The notes: generated by a model not told the origin, from the sequence alone. A stretch of DNA of 64,000 nt from Streptomyces sp. PR69 (GCF_026420845.1 NZ_JAOWCB010000011.1:62001-126000); one strand, 5' to 3'; shown: positions 15,834-25,412, numbered from the stretch's first letter. Numbers and translations: made by a program.

Positions 15834-16304
15834 ATGCAGTCCTCCGCGCCCCAGCAGGCCCCGCAGTACGCAGAACGGCTGACCGCTCCCCGCTCCTGGT
15901 GGCTGGTGGCGGCCCTCGTGGGCGTCAGCGGGGGTCTGCTGCTGCTGCCGCTGGGGGTGCTGCCGATGCTCGGCGGGCTGCTCGCGGCGACGGCGGCGGC
16001 GTGTGCGGCTGTCAGCTCCTACGGCTCGGCGCGCATCCGGGTGGTGGCGGGCTCGCTGGTCGCGGGCGACGCCCGGATTCCGGTCTCGGCGCTCGGCCGG
16101 GCCGAGGCGCTGGACGCGGCGGACGCGCTCGCCTGGCGCTCGCACAAGGCCGACCCGCGGGCCTTCATGCTGCTGCGCAGCTATGTGCCGACGGCGGTGC
16201 GGATCGAGGTGACGGACCCGCAGGACCCGACGCCGTACGTCTATCTCTCGACCCGCGATCCGGAGGGTCTGGCGGCCGCGGTGGAAGCGGCCCGCACCGT
16301 CTGA
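15834..16304 (+). CDS. DUF3093 membrane protein
   Basis: A 156-residue protein with two adjacent membrane segments near residues 22-62 and a soluble beta-rich domain to the C-terminus. It matches the actinobacterial DUF3093 family (Rv2698 in mycobacteria, by position), seen from ERLTAPRSWW before the first span and VYLSTRDPEGLAAAVEAA at the end. This is similar to membrane-anchored PH-like proteins. Divergent from the thioesterase-dut operon. Function unknown. Confidence 0.85.
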   Translation: MQSSAPQQAPQYAERLTAPRSWWLVAALVGVSGGLLLLPLGVLPMLGGLLAATAAACAAVSSYGSARIRVVAGSLVAGDARIPVSALGRAEALDAADALAWRSHKADPRAFMLLRSYVPTAVRIEVTDPQDPTPYVYLSTRDPEGLAAAVEAARTV

Positions 16305-16380
16305 GTCTGAGCGCGCGACGCGGAGACGCCCCCGGCGTTCGACGGGGTGCGACGCGGCGTGCGGCGGCGTGCGAACGGGC

Positions 16381-17304
16381 TCAGCGGCCCAGCTCGCGGG
16401 GCAGGGCGGCGGCGGCCGGGGGCAGGGCCGACTGCTCCAGCGGGGGCAGCTCGGGCAGGGCGTCCCAGGGGACCTGGCGGCTGCGCAGGTCCTTGCGGAT
16501 GCGCTCCGCGAGCTTCTTGGTGTCCCGGCGGTTCATGGCGGCGCCGACGGCCGCGCCGACCAGGAACGGGATCAGATTCGGCAGATTGCGCACGGTGCGC
16601 TTCATGATCTGCTGGCGCAGCTCGCGTCTGAGTCCGCCGCCGAGCGCGACGTTCTTGTACGTCGACGGCTTGGTGACGTCGACGCCGCGCTCCTCGGTCC
16701 ACGACGTCAGATAGGCGGTGCTGCGCTCCTTGAGCGTGCCGGGCGGACGCAGGCCGTAGACCTCGTACAGCTCGGCGATGAGCTTCAGCTCGATGGCCGC
16801 CACGCCGACGATCTCCGCGGCCAGCTCGGCGGGCATCGCCGGCGGCACCGGGAGCATGGCGGCGGCTCCCACGCCCGCGCCCACGGTGGAGGTGCCGGCG
16901 GCCGCTCCCGCGATCAGTTTGTCGGCGAGCTCCTCGGGGGTGAGGCCGGGGAACTGCGCGCGCAGGGTCGCGAGGTCGCGCACCGGGATGCGGGGCGCGT
17001 TCTCGATGATCTGGTCCGCGACGAACGCGAGTGAGGTCTTCACTCCCTGTCCGCCGGCGCGGACGCCGCGCTTGACCAGGCTCAGCCGTCCCGCGCCGGT
17101 CGCGGGGCCGGCCGTCTGCGCTGCTTCGAGCGAGGCCGGCCGGCCTCGCCCGTCGTCGTCCTGCGGGCCGTCAGACGGCAGCACGGCGGGCGAGTGCCCG
17201 GCAGACGCGGCGGCGTCTGCCGACGGGCCCGTACCGCCCTGGTGGGCCGCTTCCGGCTTCGGGCGCCGAAGGCGCCGCTTCCTGGACGGTGTCTCACCTG
17301 CCAC
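16381..17304 (-). CDS. Conserved actinobacterial protein of unknown function
   Basis: A 307-residue protein. The first 75 residues are charged and low in complexity. A conserved part follows: SLAFVADQIIENAPRIPVRD, a region with LTPEELADKLIAGAAAGTST, and glycine/alanine-rich hydrophobic stretches (GVGAAAMLPVPPAMPAELAA and NLIPFLVGAAVGAAMNRRDT) that could be membrane-associated or amphipathic. This resembles EcsC-like proteins in general character, but I cannot confirm it. GTG at 17304, 13 bp downstream of the DUF4193 stop on the same strand, so the two are probably co-transcribed. Confidence 0.6.
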   Translation of the reverse strand: MAGETPSRKRRLRRPKPEAAHQGGTGPSADAAASAGHSPAVLPSDGPQDDDGRGRPASLEAAQTAGPATGAGRLSLVKRGVRAGGQGVKTSLAFVADQIIENAPRIPVRDLATLRAQFPGLTPEELADKLIAGAAAGTSTVGAGVGAAAMLPVPPAMPAELAAEIVGVAAIELKLIAELYEVYGLRPPGTLKERSTAYLTSWTEERGVDVTKPSTYKNVALGGGLRRELRQQIMKRTVRNLPNLIPFLVGAAVGAAMNRRDTKKLAERIRKDLRSRQVPWDALPELPPLEQSALPPAAAALPRELGR

Positions 17305-17317
17305 GGCCGACCCGACC

Positions 17318-17614
17318 TCAGTCGCAGTCGCGGCAGATCGGCTGGCCGTTCTTCTCCCGGGCCAGCTGGCTGCGGTGGTGCACCAGGAAGCAGCTCATGC
17401 ACGTGAACTCGTCCTGCTGCTTCGGCAGCACCCGGACGGCCAGCTCCTCGTTGGAGAGGTCCGCGCCGGGCAGCTCCAGGCTCTCGGCCGCCTCGAACTC
17501 GTCGACGTCGACGGTCGAGGCCGACTTGTCGTTCCGCCGGGACTTCAGCTCTTCGATGCTGTCCTCGTTGAGGTCGTCATCGGTCTTGCGTGGGGTGTCG
17601 TAATCCGTTGCCAT
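17318..17614 (-). CDS. DUF4193 zinc-ribbon protein
   Basis: A 98-residue acidic protein found throughout actinobacteria (Rv2699c by position). The N-terminal half is rich in Asp and Glu. The C-terminus has a four-cysteine ribbon, CMSC then CRDC about 25 residues later, with HHRSQLA between them, very likely binding zinc. Start ATG at 17614 after GGGGAGAG; a longer upstream frame is unsupported. Related in general look to RbpA-like or CarD-like small transcription-associated proteins, but no such role is established. Confidence 0.85.
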   Translation of the reverse strand: MATDYDTPRKTDDDLNEDSIEELKSRRNDKSASTVDVDEFEAAESLELPGADLSNEELAVRVLPKQQDEFTCMSCFLVHHRSQLAREKNGQPICRDCD

Positions 17615-18053
17615 GTCGCTCTCCCCCTCTGGGTGTCTGCGGTGTCTCCAGCGCACGTAACGCGTGAGAGGCCGGACTTGTGCCCGACCCGAGGCGGAGA
17701 TTTTGCCTCACATCAAGGTCTGTTACTCAATCGACACCCAACCGGACCCCTCAAGAGTGATCAGGTTGGACGGCGAAGGGGACCGTACACGGTCCTGAAG
17801 CCGCACTTCATCAGGGCCACCCCGTGTACTTCCCGTAATCCTGACCCTGAGAAACCCGGACTTTTCCTGGCTTTCCGGCAAGAGTCTTGATCACGGAGCG
17901 TAGATGGCCTGAAATGCGCCTCTGTGATCGATCCCACAAGCCCACCTCGGGGACAAGCCCCGAAAATTCCGCTCAAAGCGAACAAGGCCCGCGCATGTCA
18001 TCGGCCTCCAGGAGTCGCCCGATCCCGCCCGGTTTCCCGGACGGGCCGGCCGC
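17615..18053. other. 439-bp non-coding gap between DUF4193 and cutS
   Basis: No gene is supported. It must hold the DUF4193 promoter on the right of that gene and the cutRS 3' end. A short imperfect GC hairpin around 18027-18046 is the only structure that could terminate cutRS. The stretch is less GC-rich than the coding DNA. Confidence 0.5.
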
Positions 18054-19289
18054 TCAGGCAGGCAGAGTGACACGCATCAGCAGGCCGCCGCCCTCGCGGG
18101 GCTCCGCGATGATACGGCCTCCATGGGCCCGGGCGATCGACCGGGCGATCGAAAGCCCCAGGCCGACGCCCCTGTCGCTGCCCGTCCGCTCCTGTCTCAG
18201 CCGGCGGAACGGCTCAAACATGTTGTCGATTTCGTAGCCGGGTACCACGGGGCCGGTGTTCGAGACCTCCAGAACGGCCTGGCCCTGCCGCATCTCGGTG
18301 GTCACCTCCACCCAGCCGCCCTCCGGGATGTTGTAGCGGACGGCGTTCTGGACGAGATTGAGCGCGATCCGCTCCAGCAGGACCCCATTGCCCTGCACCA
18401 TGGCCGCGGCCCGCTCCCCCCGGATCTCCACGCCCTTCTCCATGGCCTCCCCGCGCACCTGGTCCACCGCGCGGCCCGCCACCTCGGCGAGGTCGACCGG
18501 CTTGCGCTCGACGATCTGGTTGTCGCTGCGGGCGAGCAGCAGCAGCCCCTCCACCAGCTGCTCGCTGCGCTCATTGGTGGCCAGCAGCGTCTTGCCGAGC
18601 TGCTGGAGCTCCACCGGGGCCCCGGGGTCGGAGAGATGGACCTCCAGCAGCGTCCGGTTGATCGCGAGCGGGGTGCGCAGCTCATGGGAGGCGTTGGCGA
18701 CGAACCGCTGCTGGGCGGTGAAGGCGCGCTCCAGCCGGTCCAGCATCTCGTCGAAGGTGTCGGCGAGCTCCTTCAGCTCATCGTCCGGCCCGTCCAGCTC
18801 GATCCGCCGGGTCAGGTCGCTGCCGGCGACCCGGCGGGCGGTGCGGGTGATCCGGCCCAGCGGGGACAGCACCCGGCCCGCCATGGCGTAACCGAAGGCG
18901 AACGCGATCACGCTGAGGCCGAGCAGGGCGAACAGCGAGCGGCGCAGCAGATCGTCCAGCGCCATCTCGCGCTGATGCTGCAGACAGCCCGCGACAGCCT
19001 CGTTGAACTGCTCGCCGGTCCCCGTCGCCGGAAGCTCGCACCAGGTCTGCGTGGGCAGCACCTCGCCCCGGACGATGCGGAACGGCAGATCGCCCACGCT
19101 GACGTGCAGCGCCTGCGCCGTGAGCAGATAGATGATCGACAGCAGCAGGATGCCCGCGATCAGGAACATGCCGCCGTACAGCAGCGTGAGCCGTATCCGG
19201 ATCGTCGGACGCAGCCAGGGGCGCATGGGCTCCCGCGGGTCCCAGGTGGGCTTCGGCGGGACCGCGGGGTGCGGGGGATGCGTGGTCAT
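18054..19289 (-). CDS. cutS: CutS sensor histidine kinase
   Basis: Membrane histidine kinase of the CutRS two-component system, 411 residues. The first span is at about 37-58 and the second at about 116-137. The extracytoplasmic loop contains two cysteines, C84 (QTWCELP) and C102 (VAGCLQH), which recent work on Streptomyces CutS links to sensing of secreted-protein redox state. A HAMP domain is followed by ASHELRTPLAINRT with the phospho-His near 200, N box NLVQNAVRYNIPEG, and G boxes GVGLGLSIARS. CutRS in Streptomyces controls antibiotic production and secretion-stress proteases of the HtrA type. It follows cutR by 6 bp. Confidence 0.92.
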   Translation of the reverse strand: MTTHPPHPAVPPKPTWDPREPMRPWLRPTIRIRLTLLYGGMFLIAGILLLSIIYLLTAQALHVSVGDLPFRIVRGEVLPTQTWCELPATGTGEQFNEAVAGCLQHQREMALDDLLRRSLFALLGLSVIAFAFGYAMAGRVLSPLGRITRTARRVAGSDLTRRIELDGPDDELKELADTFDEMLDRLERAFTAQQRFVANASHELRTPLAINRTLLEVHLSDPGAPVELQQLGKTLLATNERSEQLVEGLLLLARSDNQIVERKPVDLAEVAGRAVDQVRGEAMEKGVEIRGERAAAMVQGNGVLLERIALNLVQNAVRYNIPEGGWVEVTTEMRQGQAVLEVSNTGPVVPGYEIDNMFEPFRRLRQERTGSDRGVGLGLSIARSIARAHGGRIIAEPREGGGLLMRVTLPA

Positions 19290-19295
19290 GCGGGG

Positions 19296-19949
19296 TCAGA
19301 TCCGGTAGCCGGAGCCCGGCACCGTGACGATCACGGGCGGCTCCCCCAGCTTGCGCCGCAGGGTCATCACCGTCACCCGCACCACATTGGTGAACGGGTC
19401 GGTGTTCTCGTCCCACGCCTTCTCCAGCAGCTGCTCGGCCGAGACGACCGCGCCCTCGCTGCGCATCAGCACCTCCAGGACCGCGAACTCCTTGGGGGCG
19501 AGCTGGACCTCCCTGCCGTCGCGGAAGACCTCACGGCGGTTGGGGTCGAGCTTGATCCCGGCGCGCTCCAGGACGGGCGGCAGCGGCACGGTGGTACGCC
19601 GGCCGAGCGCCCGCACCCGGGCCGTCAGCTCGCTGAAGGCGAACGGCTTGGGCAGATAGTCGTCCGCGCCCAGCTCAAGGCCCTCGACGCGGTCGCTGAC
19701 GTCGCCGGAGGCGGTCAGCATCAGCACGCGCGTGGGCATGCCCAGCTCGACGATCCTGCGGCACACGTCGTCCCCGTGGACGAGGGGGAGGTCCCGGTCC
19801 AGCACCACCACGTCGTAGTCGTTGACCCCGACGCGCTCCAGGGCCGCGGCGCCGTCGTATACGACGTCGACCGCCATGGCCTCCCGGCGCAGTCCGGTGG
19901 CCACCGCATCGGCGAGCAGCTGCTCGTCCTCGACGACGAGTACACGCAC
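19296..19949 (-). CDS. cutR: CutR response regulator
   Basis: OmpR-family regulator of 217 residues, near-identical in my memory to S. coelicolor/S. lividans CutR. RVLVVEDEQLLADAVATG opens the receiver, the phosphoacceptor is in VVVLDRDLPLVHG, and the Lys switch residue is in DDYLPKPFAFSEL. The winged helix carries LAPKEFAVLEVLMRSEGAVV and ends VTVPGSGYRI. GTG at 19949 with GGAAGGA upstream. It comes first in the operon with cutS. The 382 bp between this gene and the divergent small gene at 20332 hold the cutRS promoter. Confidence 0.94.
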   Translation of the reverse strand: MRVLVVEDEQLLADAVATGLRREAMAVDVVYDGAAALERVGVNDYDVVVLDRDLPLVHGDDVCRRIVELGMPTRVLMLTASGDVSDRVEGLELGADDYLPKPFAFSELTARVRALGRRTTVPLPPVLERAGIKLDPNRREVFRDGREVQLAPKEFAVLEVLMRSEGAVVSAEQLLEKAWDENTDPFTNVVRVTVMTLRRKLGEPPVIVTVPGSGYRI

Positions 19950-20331
19950 GTCGCTTGTCCTTCCTCTGGGCCCGTCAGGGAGTCCGGGCATGGCTTGTGG
20001 GCACGGGCCGTGCCGCCCTCCATCCTGCCTGTTACGCGGGTAAACCCGTGGTAAGCCGCCGATGACGGGGAGACGGGCTCCACGGGTCGCGGGGAATTCA
20101 CCGGATTCACGCACAGGTTGAGGTTTCTGTGAGGAGGGCGCTGGGGAAGACGCTTCACACACCCCGCGATCACTCCCTGTCTGCGGCGCGCCACGAGCCG
20201 TTCCGATCCGGGGACGGTCCCCCTGTGGACCTGACAGACCTGGACGCCAGATCTAACAGCCCTGACAAGACCTTTAAGGACCCACCGTCGGCACACCCCC
20301 GTGCCACCGACCTACGACGAGGGGGCGCACC

Positions 20332-20499
20332 ATGGACGCTTTCACCGCAGGACTGCTGCAGCGCATAGAGGCGGCTGAGTCCGACCTCACGAAGGCACGC
20401 GAGGACGGCGACGAATTCCTCGTGGACGTCGAGCTGGCCGAGCTGGAAGACCTCCGCCGCCTGGCCGCCGAACACGGCGTGGAGGTGGGCGCGGTCTGA
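20332..20499 (+). CDS. Small conserved acidic helical protein
   Basis: A 55-residue frame starting MDAFTAGLLQRIEAAESDLT and ending HGVEVGAV. It is almost entirely heptad-compatible helix with many Glu, Asp and Leu, a likely short coiled coil. The purine-rich gacgaggggg lies just before the ATG. Good third-position GC bias supports coding. I recall a similar small protein beside cutRS in S. coelicolor. Function unknown. Confidence 0.75.
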   Translation: MDAFTAGLLQRIEAAESDLTKAREDGDEFLVDVELAELEDLRRLAAEHGVEVGAV

Positions 20500-20523
20500 C
20501 CCCGCGCCCACCCTTGGCAAACC

Positions 20524-20710
20524 CCGGGGGCTCCGCCCCCGGACCCCCGCGCCTCAAACGCCTGCGGGGCTGGGAAATCCAGCCCGTTGGGGGCACCTCC
20601 GCGGGGGTGCCCCTGGGGGCACCTCCCAGCGGTAGCTGGGGGAGGAGTCCGGGGGAGTTTGAGGTCACGGCCTTCAGGCCGTATCGGGGGTCTGGGGGCG
20701 GAGCCCCCAG
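20524..20710. repeat. Cluster of streptomycete intergenic palindromes
   Basis: A run of GC-rich hairpins: gggggctccgccccc near 20527, ggggcacc/ggtgcccc at 20590-20613, ctcccagcggtagctggg near 20623-20640, and ctgggggc/gcccccag at 20692-20710. These are of the type scattered through Streptomyces chromosomes between convergent genes. The last one is placed to terminate the inositol-phosphatase-like gene. Confidence 0.7.
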
Positions 20711-20731
20711 TCACGGAAAAACCGGCTCCGT

Positions 20732-21562
20732 TCAGTCGTGCCACGCCCCCAGCTCCTCCAGGATCACCTGGAGCGGCTCGAACACCCCCGGCGGCGCCGC
20801 GATCGTCAGATCGTAGGACGGCCGGTCACCGGGGCGTCCGCCCGTCCGCGCGCCCGCCTCGCGGGCGATCAGGTCGCCTGCGGCGAGGTCCCAGGGGTGC
20901 AGCCCGCGCTCGTAGTAGCCGTCCAGCCGGCCGGCGGCCACATCGCACAGGTCCACCGCCGCGGAGCCGCTGCGCCGGATGTCCCGCAGGCGGGGGATCA
21001 GCTGCCGGGCAAGCTCGGCCTGGCGGCGGCGGACGTCGGTCACGTAGTTGAAGCCGGTGGACACCAGCGCCTGCTCCAGCGGCACCGAGGGACGGCACCG
21101 CAGCCGCCGGCCGCCGGACCACGCTCCGCCGCCCAGCACGGCGTGGCAGGTCTCACCGCGCATGGGCGCGGCCACCACCCCCACCACCGTCTGCCCGTCG
21201 CGCTGTGCGGCGATGGAGACGGCCCAGGTCGGCAGCCCGTAGAGATAGTTCACCGTGCCGTCGAGCGGATCGATCACCCAGCGGACGCCGCTCTTGCCCT
21301 CCGACGACGCGCCCTCCTCCCCGAGGAAACCGTCGTCGGGACGGCGCTCCGCCAGAAAGCCGGTGATCAGCTTCTCCGCGGCGATGTCCATCTCGGTCAC
21401 GACGTCGACGGGGCTCGACTTGGTGGCGGCGACGCCGAGGTCGTCCGGCCGGCCGTCGCGCAGCAGCTCACCGGCGCGGCGCGCGGCCTCCTGGGCGAGA
21501 GCGAGCAGCTCCGAGGTCAGCTCATCGGCGATCGGCTCATCGGCGGTCGGCTTTTCGGTCAC
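20732..21562 (-). CDS. Inositol monophosphatase family protein (SuhB-like)
   Basis: Mg2+-dependent phosphatase of the inositol monophosphatase family, 276 residues. The first metal site is FLGEEG, the second is WVIDPLDGTVNYLYGLPTWA, and the third is HPWDLAAGDLIAREAGA. Members act on inositol-1-phosphate, histidinol phosphate or related sugar phosphates; the substrate is not decided by the sequence. A suhB-type gene also follows this block in mycobacteria. GTG at 21562, 10 bp downstream of the ferrochelatase stop, so the two are co-transcribed. Confidence 0.9.
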   Translation of the reverse strand: MTEKPTADEPIADELTSELLALAQEAARRAGELLRDGRPDDLGVAATKSSPVDVVTEMDIAAEKLITGFLAERRPDDGFLGEEGASSEGKSGVRWVIDPLDGTVNYLYGLPTWAVSIAAQRDGQTVVGVVAAPMRGETCHAVLGGGAWSGGRRLRCRPSVPLEQALVSTGFNYVTDVRRRQAELARQLIPRLRDIRRSGSAAVDLCDVAAGRLDGYYERGLHPWDLAAGDLIAREAGARTGGRPGDRPSYDLTIAAPPGVFEPLQVILEELGAWHD

Positions 21563-21572
21563 GGTGTGCTCC

Positions 21573-22748
21573 TCAGGCGTACGGGCTGTCGGCGCCGGCC
21601 GCGGCCGGCTTGGGCGTCCGGGCCGGGCAGCAGCCGACCGGGCACAGATCGTGGCTGGGCCCCAGGGCCCCCAGGGCGCACCGCTCCACCGGCACGCCGC
21701 GCTCCGCGGCCGCCCGCTCCAGCAGCAGCTCCCGCACGGCCGCGGCGAACCGCGGATCCGCGCCGACCGTGGCCGAGCGGCGCACCGGCAGCGACAGCTC
21801 CGCCGCCTTGGCCAGGGCCTCGGTGTCGAGGTCGTACAGGACCTCCATATGGTCGGAGACGAATCCGATGGGGACCATGACCACGGCCGGCGCCCCGGCC
21901 GCCTTCCGCTCCTCCAGGTGGTCGCAGATGTCCGGCTCCAGCCACGGGATGTGCGGCGCTCCGCTGCGCGACTGGTAGACGAGCTCCCAGGGATGCTGGA
22001 TCCCGGTCTCCTCCCGCACGGCGTCGACGATCAGCCGGGCCACGTCCAGATGCTGGCGGACGTAGGCCCCGCCCTCGCCGTGCTCCTCCTGGGGCCCGGA
22101 GGCGTCGGCGGCGGCGGTGGGGATGGAGTGCGTGGTGAAGGCCAGCTGCGCCGAGTCCCGCACCTCGGCGGGCAGCTCCGCGAGGGAGGCCAGGACGCCG
22201 TCGACCATGGGCCGTACGAAGCCGGGGTGGTTGAAGTAGTGCCGCAGCTTGTCCACGCGCGGCAGGTCGAGCCCCTCCGCCTCAAGCGCCGCCAGCGCGT
22301 CGGCCAGATTCTCCCGGTACTGGCGGCAGCCCGAGTAGGAGGCGTAGGCACTGGTGGCGAGGACGGCGATACGGCGGCGGCCGTCGCGCACCATCTCGCG
22401 CAGCACATCGGTCAGATACGGGGCCCAGTTGCGGTTTCCCCAGTAGACCGGGAGATCCACGCCGTGCTCTGCGAAGTCCTTGCGCAGCGCCTGAAGCAGG
22501 GCGCGGTTCTGGTCGTTGATGGGGCTGACGCCGCCGAAGAGGAAGTAGTGCTGCCCCACCTCCTTGAGCCGCTCCGTGGGGATGCCCCGGCCGCGCGTCA
22601 CATTCTCCAGGAACGGAACGACGTCGTCAGGGCCCTCGGGGCCGCCGAACGACAGCAGCAACAGGGCGTCATAGGGCGACGGGTCCCGGGCTGGGTCGCC
22701 GGCCGGATCGCTGGCTGCGTCGCGGGCTGGATCGCGCTGATCGGACAT
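21573..22748 (-). CDS. hemH: Ferrochelatase (coproporphyrin ferrochelatase type)
   Basis: Inserts Fe2+ into a porphyrin; in actinobacteria the substrate is coproporphyrin III, so the enzyme is also called CpfC. 391 residues. [18 protein letters not shown] opens the fold, the catalytic His is in LAFTTHSIP, and the second site lies in [12 protein letters not shown]. The C-terminus has [18 protein letters not shown], a cysteine set matching the 2Fe-2S cluster of actinobacterial enzymes. The N-terminal 23 residues are a repetitive Asp-Pro-Ala-Arg leader, from imperfect DNA repeats at 22676-22738, and probably disordered. Divergent from the MFS gene. Confidence 0.94.
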   Translation of the reverse strand: MSDQRDPARDAASDPAGDPARDPSPYDALLLLSFGGPEGPDDVVPFLENVTRGRGIPTERLKEVGQHYFLFGGVSPINDQNRALLQALRKDFAEHGVDLPVYWGNRNWAPYLTDVLREMVRDGRRRIAVLATSAYASYSGCRQYRENLADALAALEAEGLDLPRVDKLRHYFNHPGFVRPMVDGVLASLAELPAEVRDSAQLAFTTHSIPTAAADASGPQEEHGEGGAYVRQHLDVARLIVDAVREETGIQHPWELVYQSRSGAPHIPWLEPDICDHLEERKAAGAPAVVMVPIGFVSDHMEVLYDLDTEALAKAAELSLPVRRSATVGADPRFAAAVRELLLERAAAERGVPVERCALGALGPSHDLCPVGCCPARTPKPAAAGADSPYA

Positions 22749-22854
22749 GGCTCCGATCCTGCCACCCCGCTCTGACAGCCGGAAAACCCGGTGCGCCGGA
22801 GGGTTGCGGCCACGTAATCTGTCGCGGCCGTCATTACGCCTTACGGAGCGCTCC

Positions 22855-24117
22855 TTGCCCAGTCCCTATCGCGCGATCTTCGCCGCCCCCGGCAGCAAAG
22901 CGTTCTCCGCCGCCGGCTTCCTCGGCCGGATGCCGCTGTCCATGATGGGCGTGGGCATCGTGGTGATGATCTCCCAGCTCACCGGCCGGTACGGCCTGGC
23001 GGGCGCGCTCTCGGCGACGCTCGCGCTGTCGGCCGCGGCCGTGGGCCCGCAGGTCTCCCGGCTGGTCGACCGGCACGGCCAGGCCCGGGTGCTGCGCCCG
23101 GCGACGCTGATCTGCGTCGCCGCCGTCGCGGGGCTGCTGGTCTGCGCCCAGCAGGGCGCTCCGGACTGGACGCTGTTCGTCTTCGCCGCCGGCGCGGGCT
23201 GTGTCCCCAGCGTCGGGGCGATGGTCCGGGCCCGCTGGGCGGCGCTCTACCGGGGCAGGCCGCGCGAGCTGCACACGGCGTATTCGTGGGAGTCCATAGC
23301 GGACGAGATCTGCTTCATCTTCGGTCCGATCATCTCCATCGGCCTGTCCACGGCGTGGTTCCCCGAGGCGGGACCGCTGCTCGCCACCCTGTTTCTGCTC
23401 GCGGGGGTCTTCTGGCTGACGGCGCAGCGCGCCACCGAACCCGCGCCTCATCCGCGCGAGGAGCACTCGGGCGCATCGCCGCTGCGCTCCCGGGGGCTCC
23501 AGGTCCTGGTGGCCGCGTTCGTCGCGACCGGCGCGATCTTCGGCGCGGTCGACGTGGTGACGGTGGCGTTCGCCGAGGAACAGGGCAACAAGGCGGCGGC
23601 GAGCCTGGTCCTCGCGGTGTACGCGCTGGGCTCCTGCCTGGCCGGGGCGGTCTTCGGCCTGCTGCACGTCCGGGGAGAACCGGCCAGGCGCTGGCTGCTG
23701 GGCATCGGTGTGATGGCCGTGAGTATGATCCCCCTCCTACTGGCCGGGAACCTGCTCTTTCTGGCCGTGGCGCTCTTTGTCGCGGGTCTGTCCGTGGCGC
23801 CGACGATGGTGACCACGATGGCCCTCGTCGAAGCGCACGTACCGCGCACCAAGCTGACCGAGGGAATGACCTGGACCAGTACCGGGCTCGCGGTCGGAGT
23901 GGCGCTTGGCTCGTCGGCCGCCGGCTGGGCGGTGGACGCGGCCGGCGCGGGAGCGGGGTACACGGTGCCCGTCGCGGCGGGAGCGCTCGCGGCCGCGGTG
24001 GCGTTCCTGGGGTACCGCCGGCTGGCGAGGCCGGCGCCGACTCAGGGAGGGCGCGGGGCTGATGAGCGCAGCGACGAGCACGGCATCAAGGGCGCGGACG
24101 AAGAGCGCGTGGCGTAA
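22855..24117 (+). CDS. Major facilitator superfamily transporter
   Basis: A 420-residue inner-membrane secondary transporter with 12 predicted spans. The start is taken as TTG at 22855 (protein begins [16 protein letters not shown]) because GGAG precedes it; the longer frame from 22747 adds an Arg-rich leader overlapping the ferrochelatase promoter. The A-like motif between spans 2 and 3 reads [13 protein letters not shown]. The central loop is short and charged. Substrate unknown; an efflux role is the usual inference for this set. It overlaps the next gene by 56 bp. Confidence 0.88.
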   Translation: MPSPYRAIFAAPGSKAFSAAGFLGRMPLSMMGVGIVVMISQLTGRYGLAGALSATLALSAAAVGPQVSRLVDRHGQARVLRPATLICVAAVAGLLVCAQQGAPDWTLFVFAAGAGCVPSVGAMVRARWAALYRGRPRELHTAYSWESIADEICFIFGPIISIGLSTAWFPEAGPLLATLFLLAGVFWLTAQRATEPAPHPREEHSGASPLRSRGLQVLVAAFVATGAIFGAVDVVTVAFAEEQGNKAAASLVLAVYALGSCLAGAVFGLLHVRGEPARRWLLGIGVMAVSMIPLLLAGNLLFLAVALFVAGLSVAPTMVTTMALVEAHVPRTKLTEGMTWTSTGLAVGVALGSSAAGWAVDAAGAGAGYTVPVAAGALAAAVAFLGYRRLARPAPTQGGRGADERSDEHGIKGADEERVA

Positions 24118-25396
24118 CTGGGCCGGGAATGTGCGGGCCCGCCCGGCGCGGGAGGTCTCCCCCGCCTCCCCGGAGGAGCTCGCCGAGACGGTGCGCGGCG
24201 CCGCTGAGAACGGTCTGAGGGTCAAGGCGGTCGGCGCCGGGCACTCGTTCACCGCGGCCGCCGCCACCGACGGGGTGCTGATCCGGCCGGAGCTGCTGAC
24301 CGGCATACGGCAGATCGACCGCACCGCCATGACGGTGACCGTGGCGGCGGGCACTCCGCTCAAGCGGCTCAACGCGGCCCTCGCCCGGGAGGGGCTGTCG
24401 CTGACCAACATGGGCGACATCATGGAGCAGACGGTCGCCGGCGCGACGTCCACCGGCACCCATGGCACGGGCCGTGAGTCGGCCTCCATCGCGGCGCAGA
24501 TCACGGCGCTGGAGTTGGTCACCGCGGACGGGTCGCTGCTGCGCTGCTCGGCGGAGGAGAACCCGGACGTGTTCGCGGCGGCGCGGATCGGACTCGGGGC
24601 GCTGGGCGTGCTCAGTGCGATCACTTTCGCCGTCGAGCCGGTGTTTCTGCTGACGGCCCGTGAGGAGCCGATGGGGTTCGACCGGGTGACGGCGGAGTTC
24701 GACGCGTTGTGTGCGGAGAACGAGCACTTCGAGTTCTACTGGTTCCCACACACCGGCAACTGCAACACCAAGCGGAACAACCGCAGCGCGGGGCCCGCCG
24801 CTCCCCCGGGCCGGATCAGCGGCTGGATCGAGGACGAACTGCTGTCCAACGGGCTCTTTCAGGTGGTCAATTCCGTCGGCCGGGCGGTGCCCGCGACCAT
24901 ACCGGCGATCGCCAAGGTCTCCAGCCGGGCGCTGTCCGCACGTACGTACACCGACATTCCGTACAAGGTCTTCACATCTCCGCGCCGGGTCCGGTTCGTG
25001 GAGATGGAGTACGCGGTGCCCAGGGAGGCGGCGGTCGAGGCGCTGCGCGAGGTGCGGGCGATGATCGACCGCTCGCCGCTGCGGGTCAGCTTCCCGGTGG
25101 AGGTGCGTACGGCGCCGGCCGACGACATCGCCCTGTCCACGGCGTCGGGCCGGGAGAGCGCCTATGTCGCCGTGCATATGTACCGGGGCACTCCGTACCG
25201 CGCGTATTTCACGGCGGTGGAGCGGATCATGACGGCGCACGGCGGGCGGCCCCACTGGGGCAAGGTGCACACGCGCGACGCGGAGTATCTGGCGGAGGTC
25301 TATCCGCGGTTCGGCGAGTTCACGGCGGTACGGGACCGGCTGGACCCGGACCGGGTGTTCGGCAACGACTATCTGCGGCGGGTGCTGGGCGACTGA
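24062..25396 (+). CDS. FAD-linked sugar-lactone oxidase-like protein (ALO/AldO family)
   Basis: FAD-binding oxidoreductase of the VAO/PCMH fold, 444 residues. The N-terminal FAD domain (about 30-200) has KAVGAGHSF and TSTGTHGTGRES, where the His position is the usual site of covalent or close FAD contact. The C-terminal ALO domain ends with HWGKVHTRDAEYL and DRVFGNDYLRRVL. This pattern is shared by D-arabinono-1,4-lactone oxidase, L-gulonolactone oxidase and Streptomyces alditol oxidase. ATG at 24062 with AGGGAGG upstream, inside the MFS gene, so translation is coupled. The substrate is uncertain. Confidence 0.88.
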   Translation: MSAATSTASRARTKSAWRNWAGNVRARPAREVSPASPEELAETVRGAAENGLRVKAVGAGHSFTAAAATDGVLIRPELLTGIRQIDRTAMTVTVAAGTPLKRLNAALAREGLSLTNMGDIMEQTVAGATSTGTHGTGRESASIAAQITALELVTADGSLLRCSAEENPDVFAAARIGLGALGVLSAITFAVEPVFLLTAREEPMGFDRVTAEFDALCAENEHFEFYWFPHTGNCNTKRNNRSAGPAAPPGRISGWIEDELLSNGLFQVVNSVGRAVPATIPAIAKVSSRALSARTYTDIPYKVFTSPRRVRFVEMEYAVPREAAVEALREVRAMIDRSPLRVSFPVEVRTAPADDIALSTASGRESAYVAVHMYRGTPYRAYFTAVERIMTAHGGRPHWGKVHTRDAEYLAEVYPRFGEFTAVRDRLDPDRVFGNDYLRRVLGD

Positions 25397-25412
25397 CGTC
25401 CGCCGTCGTCTC

